Shown here one piece after another: positions 60,901 through 64,000 of a stretch of 64,000 bases of DNA (positions are counted from its first letter, which is position 1; each line of letters opens with the position of its first letter). A program made the position numbers and the translations under genes. This DNA comes from Homalodisca vitripennis (lineage: Eukaryota; Arthropoda; Insecta; Hemiptera; Cicadellidae): assembly GCF_021130785.1 (NCBI RefSeq), contig NC_060211.1:20507001-20571000 (forward strand). Reading direction: 5' to 3'. Under the pieces are notes generated by a model that ran no database searches, was not told where the DNA came from, and saw nothing but the letters and a program-made list of their open reading frames with translations.

Positions 60901-62460
60901 ATTTTATTTTGGTTATTCAAATAAAAAAATTTTTAATTTTTAATTTATCACTATAAATAAAATAAATCACTATCGAATTCTTCGCCTTCACCACCCGAAT
61001 CCAAAAAGAACTTGCGTATTTCATCATCATTTAGATGGCTACGGCCAGCCTTTGGCAACAAAACTAATTAGGTTTTTAGTAAATCAGACTAATCACATGA
61101 GAAAAACAAAAACATAACCTCTAACACGGGTTTCAATGTCACAGCAAGAGGTAAAACTACTGGTTCCCGCGAAGCCACATGTAGGGCTTTGTTACAGAAC
61201 GAAACAAAACTGAACGCTCCTACGATCTAGCGGATACTCTGAGAACTACTTGGGCCAGTGATGTTCCGTAGTACTTACCACAGCTGCTAGATGTCTAGAA
61301 AACAATATCCTTACGAGTCACAAGTATTGCGGTGAAACTAACCAGTAAAACTGTTCAAACCGCAACAGTTGCGTTGTTACTAACCTATACCTTAGTTTAG
61401 TACTGCGCCGCAGGCTACTAATCAACAAGTTAAAGTCTCAGGAGTGCTTGAAAATTGTACCTTCTTTCTCATTTTTATTACAGTTTTATGCTTGAAATAA
61501 TGAGAAGAAAGAAAGAAGAAGGTTGCTGGATAAATTGTGTTTGTTATGAAAAAAGTATTTTACGAGGTCTGCAAAAGAGGCGACAAAGTGTGTCTTCTTA
61601 ACATTCTAGCAGTGAGTGACGTTTCTGTGTTAAGAAACACATTACAATAACCAGCGATTAAAGTTGACTCTCTGATTCTTAAATAAGTTGGCGGTAATAC
61701 CGTCCACTGTTTTCTTTGTACAGCTCACCATTTGGAGCTGAAAATTCTTAATAAGTTTGAGTCTCATGTATCAGCTGCTTCAGAGAATCACTATTAGGTT
61801 CTTTGAGGCAATATGATGGTTCTTTTCTAGGCAGTACAGGGTGACCACCAGAACTGCGGAAACTGTACAGAATCAGCCCTCCCACACATCTTACTTGTGG
61901 TAATTAGATGAATGAAAGTGGTCAATAATAAATACCACAGTATAGTAGACCTTGCAAACTATTTGGTAGTGTTTACTAATACAATTCTATGGCATTTCAT
62001 TCATAATCTACTTAAAATTATATTATTTCCAAAATAAACAGTTTTGCAAAAAATAGGTACACTTAATGTATAAGAATAATTTTTCATGTTAAGTAAACAG
62101 AACTGCATTGGTTAGAAGGCAGCTAATAGGAATTGGATTGATAAATCTAGCAAGAAACATGTAAAAACAGTTGAACAGTTAAAACTACTAATCAACTATT
62201 AAACAGCATTAACAGTTCACCTCTTGTTGGCGACTGTTGAGAATCGCCCACAGCCTAGGGAAGAGCTGTAACCAGACAGTTTCTGCCAACTGTGTATCCA
62301 TGTGACAGAGTTGGGTCATGGCACTCAACAATTGGCTGGTCTGCACTTCTCTGGCTTCCTCGAGGAACTTGGCCTGAGTCGCAACCAGCTGGTTCAGCGT
62401 GGTACGCCGGTTCGCTTCCTCATCTATTTCTTTCACTTCCAAGTCTATCTCCATTTCGTC
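21860..62460 (-). CDS. TRRAP: TRRAP/Nipped-A, C-terminal part (23 exons)
   Basis: Seen: 23 exons, listed singly, total 3948 nt = 1315 codons plus stop, all in phase. Residues about 1-800 are FAT-domain helical repeats (MRMQRDIHPTVLSSLEG, PIQWLPWIPQLLTCLV). About 940-1240 form a PI3K-like kinase fold, and the last 30 residues are FATC, ending DPAWHPWL. The catalytic loop and DFG positions of active PIKKs are absent (VLHLTRLNPDMM, NVAYFKFDVDD), as in all TRRAP/Tra1 proteins. Known: TRRAP is a giant nuclear scaffold of SAGA and NuA4/TIP60 that binds transcription activators. The 5' part, more than half of a protein of about 3,800 residues, lies beyond 64000. The gene runs convergent to the agrin-like gene. 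Confidence 0.96.
22925..23068 (-). CDS. TRRAP penultimate exon
   Basis: Acceptor tttacag, donor GTCAGT; 144 nt. Encodes a variable linker (KQEDQADNVNTPPTD), then LIITMVTRAVSAIIQRLNSL and ANFEGTDSK, which leads into FATC. Confidence 0.93.
23167..23209. repeat. Perfect 20-bp inverted repeat with 3-base loop
   Basis: TTGAATTTATTTTTGTTTTA, loop AGA, then the exact complement. It lies about 100 bases beyond the acceptor of the penultimate TRRAP exon and could form a strong hairpin in the intron. Confidence 0.9.
23625..24790 (+). mobile_element. Decayed DD34D mariner
   Basis: Pieces of mariner transposase appear in order on this strand in several frames. They include an N-terminal stretch near 23740-23900 (arising from QQHIYRQ-like and GRENVHVEP-like codons), HITP-like codons near 24160 and an open frame at 24402-24662 with NLIRSFGWEQIDNPPDSPDL and FHLFRYLKEFLG. 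The second catalytic Asp is Gly (RGNARP where HDNARP is usual). Boundaries are approximate. It lies in the intron before the penultimate TRRAP exon. Confidence 0.85.
26099..27489 (+). mobile_element. piggyBac-like element carrying a nested insertion
   Basis: TTAA flanks (26095-26098, 27490-27493) enclose ends CCCTTATAACGTCA and its inverse. The left interior repeats GACGCCGTA/GCGC palindromic motifs (26114, 26158, 26350). A promoter-like leader leads to ATG at 27299 with MSRNIDDPEYSDF, which looks like an acidic transposase N-terminus that soon stops. A 714-bp element interrupts the leader at 26560-27273. It is a deletion derivative in a TRRAP intron. Confidence 0.88.
26560..27273. mobile_element. 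Nested MITE-like element with 30-bp inverted repeats and 7-bp duplication
   Basis: The ends GGTACTTTGGGATTATACCG ... are repeated inverted over about 30 bases with near-perfect match. GTGTTCA flanks both sides (26553-26559, 27274-27280). An open frame on the minus strand (26736-27053, 105 codons) has no motif I recognise. The 7-bp duplication does not fit mariner (TA) or piggyBac (TTAA). Removing the element restores the leader of the surrounding piggyBac-like element. Confidence 0.88.
27885..28081 (-). CDS. TRRAP exon (pseudokinase C-lobe)
   Basis: Acceptor cttgtttag, donor GTAGTA; 197 nt. Encodes ELDANRPVPFRLTPNLQEL, GVCGPLTASTIATARCL and FKVQTILRAILRDEMIASHK. Confidence 0.96.
28631..28931. 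repeat. MITE with about 85-bp inverted repeats
   Basis: The left arm (GCAGACTTACCATGAAAACT, GGGTCCACTG, CATAAAAGTACACA) is repeated inverted in the same order on the right. It lies in a TRRAP intron and has no recognised coding. Confidence 0.88.
29608..29749 (-). CDS. TRRAP exon (degenerate catalytic loop)
   Basis: Acceptor gttaccag, donor GTAAAC; 142 nt. Encodes LACFAEYVLHLTRLNPDMM and LLNVAYFKFDVDDSK. The GDRHxxN and DFG motifs of active PIKKs are missing here. Confidence 0.95.
30045..31378 (-). mobile_element. Mariner-superfamily fold-back element with about 400-bp inverted arms
   Basis: The ends CAGGGTGTCAATTAAGTCTG match inverted at 31359-31378, and TA flanks both sides (30043-30044, 31379-31380). 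The inverted arms extend to about 30443 and 30983 with only scattered mismatches, far longer than usual mariner ends. The 540-bp centre holds a transposase fragment. I infer that the transposase 5' half was replaced by an inverted copy of the 3' end. It lies in a TRRAP intron. Confidence 0.93.
30454..30909 (-). pseudogene. Mariner-type transposase, catalytic C-terminal half only (DD41D spacing)
   Basis: An open frame of 151 codons ends TVDGF-stop. It contains NVWAGIIGNQIMGPLFISG, the second catalytic Asp in YFQQDGAPPHF and the third in SPDLSPLDFFLWG. The two Asp are separated by 41 residues, the spacing of the DD41D (rosa-type) branch; DD34D is usual for classical mariners. The N-terminal helix-turn-helix domains and first catalytic Asp are missing because the long right arm occupies their place. 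Confidence 0.88.
32135..32467 (-). CDS. TRRAP exon (pseudokinase, central)
   Basis: Acceptor gttggcag, donor GTGAGA; 333 nt = 111 codons. Encodes ETSRRFLHFTVPRVVAVSSQ, MRLVEDNPASISLLDIYK, YYERLATVQARGSQASYQVL and FPSPTDYWTFRKM. Confidence 0.96.
32578..33204. mobile_element. TA-flanked MITE interrupted by a piggyBac-like MITE
   Basis: GCTCCAGTTCACCTTCC at 32578 reappears inverted ending at 33204, and TA flanks both ends (32576-32577, 33205-33206). The element proper is about 160 bp. The stretch 32720-33181 is a second, younger element inserted near its right end. It lies in a TRRAP intron. Confidence 0.85.
32720..33181. mobile_element. piggyBac-like MITE with GTGTAC palindromes, copy A
   Basis: It shares extensive similarity with 49533-49974. 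TTAA remains at the right (33182-33185); the left site is altered (TTCG, 32716-32719). The left interior has two 18-20-base palindromes, GTGTACCCTATCGGGTACAC (two central bases unpaired) and GTGTACCCAATTGGGTACAC. No coding potential was recognised. Confidence 0.82.
33577..33792 (-). CDS. TRRAP exon (pseudokinase N-lobe)
   Basis: Acceptor ttcaacag, donor GTGATA; 216 nt = 72 codons. Encodes VRISRFMPRVEIVQKHN, RRLFIRGHNGKIYPYLVVND and KEERVLQLLRMLNHYLGK. The lysine in GHNGKIYPYLV lies where active PIKKs keep their ATP-binding lysine. Confidence 0.96.
34302..34395 (-). CDS. TRRAP exon (kinase-like domain entry)
   Basis: Poly-T tract and tttag acceptor, donor GTATCT; 94 nt. Encodes SFLIEEKCRFLSNFSLQTAE and VELPGEFLLPK. 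Confidence 0.93.
35378..35603 (-). CDS. TRRAP exon
   Basis: Acceptor tggcacag, donor GTTAGT; 226 nt. Encodes a Ser-rich linker (ENISSSVNTNASSSASESLA), then DPVFQRMKGQFTADFDFNVP and LKKWIKILEAKTKLLPK. The last codon is completed by the next exon. Confidence 0.94.
35964..40566 (+). mobile_element. hAT transposon, full length, with 8-bp target duplication
   Basis: The ends are inverted repeats (left CAGGGGCGGTTTCAGGG, right complement CAGGGGCGGTTCCAGGG). The flanking 8 bases, CTCCTGTA at 35956-35963 and 40567-40574, are identical, as expected of hAT target duplication. The element is 4603 bp and lies in a TRRAP intron, opposite to its transcription. It carries a spliced transposase gene with a polyadenylation-type AATAAA near 40279. 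The perfect target duplication suggests a fairly young insertion. Confidence 0.96.
36416..40228 (+). pseudogene. hAT transposase (ZMYM1/DUF4371 type), three exons, two frameshifts
   Basis: Exon 1 is only the ATG (36416-36418) before GTAAGT. Exon 2 (37352-39712) starts ASQNNRKRPNPKSIISSYF. Exon 3 (40035-40228) ends in stop. Exon 2 holds a TTF-type zinc finger (KKGLFCKFCVLFSDKKCGH), DUF4371 (RPIIESIVLLGRQNIPLRGH) and RNase-H-like acids (VIFDETTDISHVEQ, GIGTDSCSVMSSEA). Exon 3 holds the hAT dimerisation motif (SVASAERTFSTLRRVKTWL). Frame is lost at a six-T run (38819-38824) and again near 39668. There are no other breaks. Family members are often annotated as zinc finger MYM-type or 52-kDa repressor-like proteins. 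Confidence 0.93.
41734..41908 (-). CDS. TRRAP exon whose acceptor half is tandemly repeated
   Basis: Donor GTACGT, acceptor ctgtttag; 175 nt ending in phase 1. Encodes VVWFRENWYEEVLRQLRQG, LAKCYVVAFENRKAVNEATI and TPHTLHFVKKLVSTFGIGV. The 118 bases nearest the acceptor plus 22 intron bases form the unit of the eight-copy repeat at 41791-42910. Only this copy runs on to a donor. Confidence 0.95.
41791..42910 (-). repeat. Eight tandem 140-bp units carrying a TRRAP splice acceptor and partial exon
   Basis: Units start at 41791, 41931, 42071, 42211, 42351, 42491, 42631 and 42771, giving exactly 8 x 140 bases. Each holds 118 bases of the acceptor end of the TRRAP exon plus 22 bases of intron with ctgtttag. 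Units 1 and 2 are almost identical. Units 5-8 share variants such as ggccacgac for ggcaacgac, so copies arose in steps. No unit but the first leads to a donor. As 140 is not a multiple of three, reading from one unit into the next shifts frame and soon meets TGA. Confidence 0.97.
42911..44505. other. TRRAP intron, nothing else recognised
   Basis: AT-rich unique sequence upstream of the tandem repeat. I see no exon, transposase or inverted repeat. Confidence 0.6.
44506..44651 (-). CDS. TRRAP exon
   Basis: Acceptor gtctag, donor GTAATG; 146 nt. Encodes GPMKATPSMLRCSHIMRMQR and DIHPTVLSSLEGVVDQ, which the next exon continues with VVWFREN. Confidence 0.95.
44723..45257. mobile_element. piggyBac-like MITE (535 bp)
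   Basis: TTAA flanks both sides (44719-44722, 45258-45261). The ends are CCCTTCGCACGCC and, inverted, CCCTTCCCACGCC. No coding was recognised. It lies 67 bases upstream, in the direction of TRRAP transcription, of the 44506-44651 exon. Confidence 0.88.
45900..46200 (-). mobile_element. Mariner transposase relic
   Basis: On the complementary strand SHIVTGDEV (45991-46016), the mariner motif with the first catalytic Asp, is preceded in a shifted frame by LTEEHTVLD (46066-46093). Stops and frame changes interrupt the rest. No clear ends were found. Confidence 0.75.
47206..47248 (-). CDS. TRRAP small exon (linker)
   Basis: A 43-nt exon with acceptor gtttcag and donor GTAAGT encodes AQGQGTSGASDAQQ, a low-complexity linker. 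It is accepted because it carries the frame (phase 0 in, phase 1 out) between its neighbours. Confidence 0.75.
47395..47517 (-). CDS. TRRAP exon
   Basis: Acceptor gtcaccag, donor GTTAGC; 123 nt. Encodes VGRTYPQAVYFPLRTLYLTL and KIEQRERYKSAELAA. Only 96 bases of intron separate it from the previous exon. Confidence 0.95.
47614..47778 (-). CDS. TRRAP exon
   Basis: Acceptor tgtttag, donor GTAAGA; 165 nt. Encodes VLWLLTYDDEK, LAEAVDKYVVGVPPIQWLPW and PQLLTCLVRNEGKLMLNLL. Confidence 0.97.
47883..48091 (-). CDS. TRRAP exon
   Basis: Acceptor tgaaacag, donor GTCAGT; 209 nt. Encodes DDAHKAFSAAVQMHDTLVKA, WALWGEYMEQQF and CFLHACRHQNESKSRKYLAK. Confidence 0.96.
49116..49212 (-). CDS. TRRAP exon
   Basis: Acceptor attttag, donor GTAAGA; 97 nt ending in phase 1. 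Encodes ALEVVELTNLKHFKKEMTAE and FYALKGMLLSQI. Confidence 0.93.
49533..49974. mobile_element. piggyBac-like MITE with GTGTAC palindromes, copy B
   Basis: TTAA flanks both ends (49529-49532, 49975-49978), with CACAAACATG on the left and CAAGTGCACG inverted on the right. The left interior carries the imperfect palindromes GTGTACACCTCATTGAGTAC and GTGTACCAGATCAGGTACAC. It is the second copy of the family at 32720-33181 and lies in a TRRAP intron. Confidence 0.85.
49979..51574. other. TRRAP intron, nothing else recognised
   Basis: AT-rich sequence with a (TA)n run at 51539-51559 just before the LINE fragment. No supported coding. Confidence 0.6.
51575..52059 (+). mobile_element. LINE 3' end with ATTCT tail beside a TRRAP splice site
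   Basis: Broken frames read LHSHNTRNKNNIVMQHCRL and FKTKLYNWLIQNPFYELSEF, the last residues of a jockey-like reverse transcriptase. A 3' region ends CAATAAACATTATTCTATTC. The tail stops about 6 bases from the donor GTATAC of the TRRAP exon at 52066. Confidence 0.82.
52066..52248 (-). CDS. TRRAP exon
   Basis: Acceptor tctttcag, donor GTATAC; 183 nt. Encodes AIIHFGKIARKHNLTGVCLD, DSFQKIRQTVKCYLQMA and SGKNELQE. The donor lies within about 10 bases of the 3' tail of a LINE fragment in the downstream intron. Confidence 0.94.
52430..52700 (+). mobile_element. LINE 3' end fragment
   Basis: A frame near 52520-52660 reads VKSVKHYNNLPNSIKTTRNF and FKLKFKQLLREKS, the typical end of a jockey-like reverse transcriptase. 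It is a second, separate LINE relic next to the one ending at 52059. Confidence 0.72.
52960..53214 (-). CDS. TRRAP exon
   Basis: Acceptor tgttatag, donor GTGAGT; 255 nt. Encodes IMELQEASQI, MKAIVKTWRNRLPVIADDL, SHWSDIFTWRQHHYQFIL and MLGTHASAQ, a hallmark TRRAP block. Confidence 0.96.
53300..53402. repeat. Short fold-back repeat
   Basis: GAAGCCTTTTGTGTTCAAGG is mirrored by GAAGCCTTTCGTGTCCAAGG from the other end. It lies in a TRRAP intron, 86 bases upstream of the 52960-53214 exon. Confidence 0.8.
53590..53757 (-). CDS. TRRAP exon
   Basis: Acceptor gtgttag, donor GTAAGG; 168 nt, symmetric phase 0. Encodes VNLYKGFLAICPPDEQH, REWRRLPHIVSHIHLPLLQ and AAQQ. Confidence 0.94.
53758..55099. other. 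TRRAP intron, nothing else recognised
   Basis: AT-rich unique sequence up to the piggyBac relic. No inverted ends pairing with that relic were found. Confidence 0.55.
55100..55375 (+). pseudogene. piggyBac transposase C-terminal zinc-binding domain, decayed
   Basis: One frame reads HFPANIPATDKNDKPRRACH plus LC; a second continues TWMCRDCNVPL-stop and FHTIKYF. Together these follow the piggyBac C-terminal pattern (HxxP, RRCxxC, WxCxDCxVxL, CFxxYHT) with at least one frameshift and a stop. No TTAA ends could be assigned. Confidence 0.75.
55677..55848 (-). CDS. TRRAP exon
   Basis: Acceptor gaattgtag, donor GTGAGT; 172 nt. Encodes CSKELNQWEHLLDYGKTK, NPYLILECAWRVPDWNLMKE and PSDMLWK. Confidence 0.95.
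56473..56723 (-). CDS. TRRAP exon
   Basis: Acceptor gttgtag, donor GTAAGT; 251 nt ending in phase 2. Encodes REEDMWCGLWQKHAKYRET, SIALAYEQQGFFEQALGAYE and LWEKQWIR. Confidence 0.95.
57222..57372. repeat. Minisatellite, about 28-bp unit, five copies
   Basis: Diverged repeats of TATTGATCTATATATTGTGTACAGG-like units (each written as TATTGATC plus ATTGTGTACAGG with variations). Confidence 0.82.
57713..58821. mobile_element. piggyBac-like element with three 20-bp palindromes
   Basis: TTAA flanks both sides (57709-57712, 58822-58825) and the ends are CCCTTTGCGTGCCA and, inverted, CCCTTTGAATGCCA. The left interior carries three palindromic blocks of the form GGCGACGATNNATCGTCGCC (57728-57747, 57772-57791, 57815-57834) separated by near-repeats of GCGAAAAGTGCCA. 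A GT/GC microsatellite lies at 58150-58240. No transposase frame remains. Confidence 0.92.
58150..58240. repeat. GT/GC microsatellite
   Basis: Alternating purine-pyrimidine CGTGCG and GTGTGT tracts inside the 57713 piggyBac-like element. Open frames across it are repeat artefacts. Confidence 0.9.
59413..59572 (-). CDS. TRRAP exon
   Basis: Acceptor cttatcag, donor GTAAAT; 160 nt. Encodes MSYLGKSHNLWHRMTLTLEK and DPVECYDFEPEG, a highly conserved TRRAP FAT segment. Confidence 0.95.
60481..60611 (-). CDS. TRRAP exon
   Basis: Acceptor tgtttacag, donor GTAAGT; 131 nt ending in phase 2. Encodes EIMPFLVSGSHLTQKDNHP and VFFEALAHCNPPVAMKT, matching the TRRAP motif SGSH-x(2)-QKD-x(2)-PSA. Confidence 0.92.
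60815..61429 (-). mobile_element. piggyBac-like element with transposase N-terminal remnant
   Basis: TTAA flanks both sides (60811-60814, 61430-61433). The ends are CCTGTTGATTAGT and, inverted, CTTGTTGATTAGT. On the complementary strand near 60960-61070 a frame reads LNDDEIRKFFLDSGGEGEEF, resembling the acidic N-terminus of piggyBac transposases. It lies in a TRRAP intron. Confidence 0.85.
61434..62220. other. TRRAP intron, nothing else recognised
   Basis: Unique sequence between the 60815 element and the first TRRAP exon in the window. Confidence 0.55.
62221..62460 (-). CDS. TRRAP exon (first in window)
   Basis: Acceptor ttttcacag, donor GTGAAC; 240 nt, phase 0 at both ends. It begins DEMEIDLEVKEIDEEANRR and contains LNQLVATQAKFLEEAREV and ETVWLQLFPRLWAIL, typical of TRRAP at the FAT entry. 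Confidence 0.92.
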
Positions 62461-62839
62461 CTGTGAAAACCAGCACTGAGTTTTAAAACAAAATAGGTCC
62501 AAGGGGTGTTTGGTAATGTTACTACTGTTTTCAGTATTTTTAGTTGGAAATAGTATTAAAAATGTTTCTTACTAAAACATTTTTAGTACTGTCTTAGTAA
62601 TAAAAATTTTAGTAATGTAGTAGTACTATACATGGGCTTCTCCACATTTGAGTAAGGGAAAATTCACACTTATTGTTCACATTTACACTTTAAATAACAC
62701 TCTTAAAAAGAGATTAAAAATTAATTCTTTAAAAAATCTGCAAAATAACACTGTACAGATTTATTTCAACTACAATGTAAAAAAATTACTCTCTCTAGTA
62801 TTATAGAGGACAACTCCTTAGTCAAGAACGTCCTTGTAA

Positions 62840-63030
62840 ACAATCCGGAGGGCAGAAGACCACCAGAAAGGCCCAAGTTGAGATGGCGAGACCAGATCAG
62901 AAGAGACATAAGAAAACTGGGAAGAAGGGAAGAAGAGGCAATGGATAGAGAGATCTGGAGGCAGTGTGTTGGCGAGGCAAAGTACCACCTTGGGTACCAA
63001 GAGCCACGGCAGTAAGTAAGTAAGTAAGTA
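62840..63030 (+). mobile_element. LINE 3' end fragment, family 1 copy B
   Basis: GRRPPERPKLRWRDQIRRDI and REIWRQCVGEAKYHLGYQEP are followed by a stop and a (GTAA)n tail at 63010-63030. Over about 165 bases I see only a handful of differences from 929-1105 (opposite strand), which indicates recent mobility. Confidence 0.85.
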
Positions 63031-64000
63031 TTTATATGTTAAACTAAGCAATCTTTATGTTGAAATCTAAGATAGATTTATAAATAAAATTATTCAAGAT
63101 TGCTCATAACTATACATTAGGGAACAGTGTATTTTATTCCCAACCAATAATAGTTTAAAGCTAGAAAAGCCAACATCTTGTATGACATGTATAGTAGTCA
63201 ATAATACAGTGATGAAAATTTGGGACTCAGAATTTAATAAAAAATTACTTCAAAACCTAAAGTAAAATGCTTTAAAATTACTGAATTAAAAAAGCACATT
63301 ATACCAATTTCGGAGTTTGACGATGATCATCTGTAAGAATTATAATTCCTCTATTCCGCTATACAGAAACTCAAAGATATTTAACACTACAGAACAACTG
63401 CACAATCCAGTTCAAGGCATCGTTTTTACCAAAGTTTACACAGTTCTACTTGTTTCAACATCACATACTTGCAAAAAAAAGTAAAAACAATACCCTTTTT
63501 TACGTTTCTTTTACAGAAAATGTGTGTATTTTACTTTTGAAGCATTGGTTAAAATAGAATAAGCATTAAAATAAAACATTAATGGAGCCCTAAGACATTG
63601 CCATTAAAGAGAGTGTGCGTGCCAACTCGAGGGTAATTTCTTTAAAAACATTACTGATTGAGTATTGAAAACTGTGAACAGTGCATTTCAGAGTGGTATA
63701 TAAACCAATAATTCATTTTGAGATAATGGTAAAAACATGCAGGTGCATGGAAGCATGTCTGTTATTTTTCTTAAATGTACACAATAAGAAGTAGTTCGTG
63801 TAACTAATGGAATGAAAATTGGCCAGTGCTCCCAACCCCTTTTGGAAAAAGACGTTAAAAATGCACTAAATACAGAACAAAACAATTATAACTGATCTGT
63901 TTGATAACACATAGTCAATCAGATGAGACTACAACACAACATGCTGACATTGGCAGCTGATTTTCACTACCACATCAGTTGTTGCAGTTCCCACAGTCAA
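63031..64000. other. Presumed TRRAP intron at the window edge
   Basis: No exon on the minus strand could be joined in phase 0 to 62460, so the next upstream exon is probably beyond 64000. Confidence 0.55.

Overview
This is AT-rich eukaryotic (animal) DNA. The coding information lies in short exons with GT-AG introns, separated by long introns full of transposon remains. The protein families and the mixture of mariner, hAT, piggyBac-like and jockey-like elements point to an arthropod, most likely an insect. A hemipteran is my guess from repeat style only. There are no bacterial operons, rRNA genes, convincing tRNA genes or CRISPR arrays.

Two convergent host genes fill the window. The first (+ strand, about 3.0 to 19.1 kb) is the 3' part of a secreted laminin-G/EGF proteoglycan-type gene. 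Its domain order, EGF-LG-EGF-EGF-LG-EGF-LG, is that of the agrin C-terminus. I could join 14 exons in phase through to the stop codon. A 201-nt exon that can be skipped without changing frame sits inside LG3, where vertebrate agrin carries its alternatively spliced z inserts. It encodes a strongly acidic, tyrosine-rich segment. One exon of LG1 carries a +1 frameshift that may be an assembly error.

The second gene (- strand, 62.46 to 21.86 kb) is the 3' part of TRRAP/Nipped-A, the pseudokinase scaffold of SAGA and NuA4/TIP60 histone acetyltransferase complexes. Twenty-three exons splice in phase into 1315 codons plus stop. They cover much of the FAT domain, the catalytically dead PI3K-like kinase domain and the FATC tail. 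Its start lies beyond the right edge. The acceptor end of one exon is repeated as eight tandem 140-bp units (41791-42910), giving eight competing 3' splice sites of which only the last yields the normal protein.

The introns hold nested mobile DNA. A 4.6-kb hAT element (35964-40566) has a perfect 8-bp target duplication and a nearly intact, frameshifted transposase. A mariner-type element (30045-31378) has about 400-bp inverted arms around a headless transposase. Seven TTAA-flanked (or TTAA-derived) piggyBac-like deletion derivatives are present, several with a family-specific palindrome array inside one end. Two mariner relics, several non-LTR retrotransposon 3' ends and several fold-back MITEs complete the set. 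One MITE lies inside a piggyBac-like element and one piggyBac-like element lies inside a MITE, so relative insertion ages can be read. I found no wholly unknown gene system. The most unusual points are the acidic LG3 cassette exon, the tandem splice-acceptor array in TRRAP and the piggyBac-like family set.
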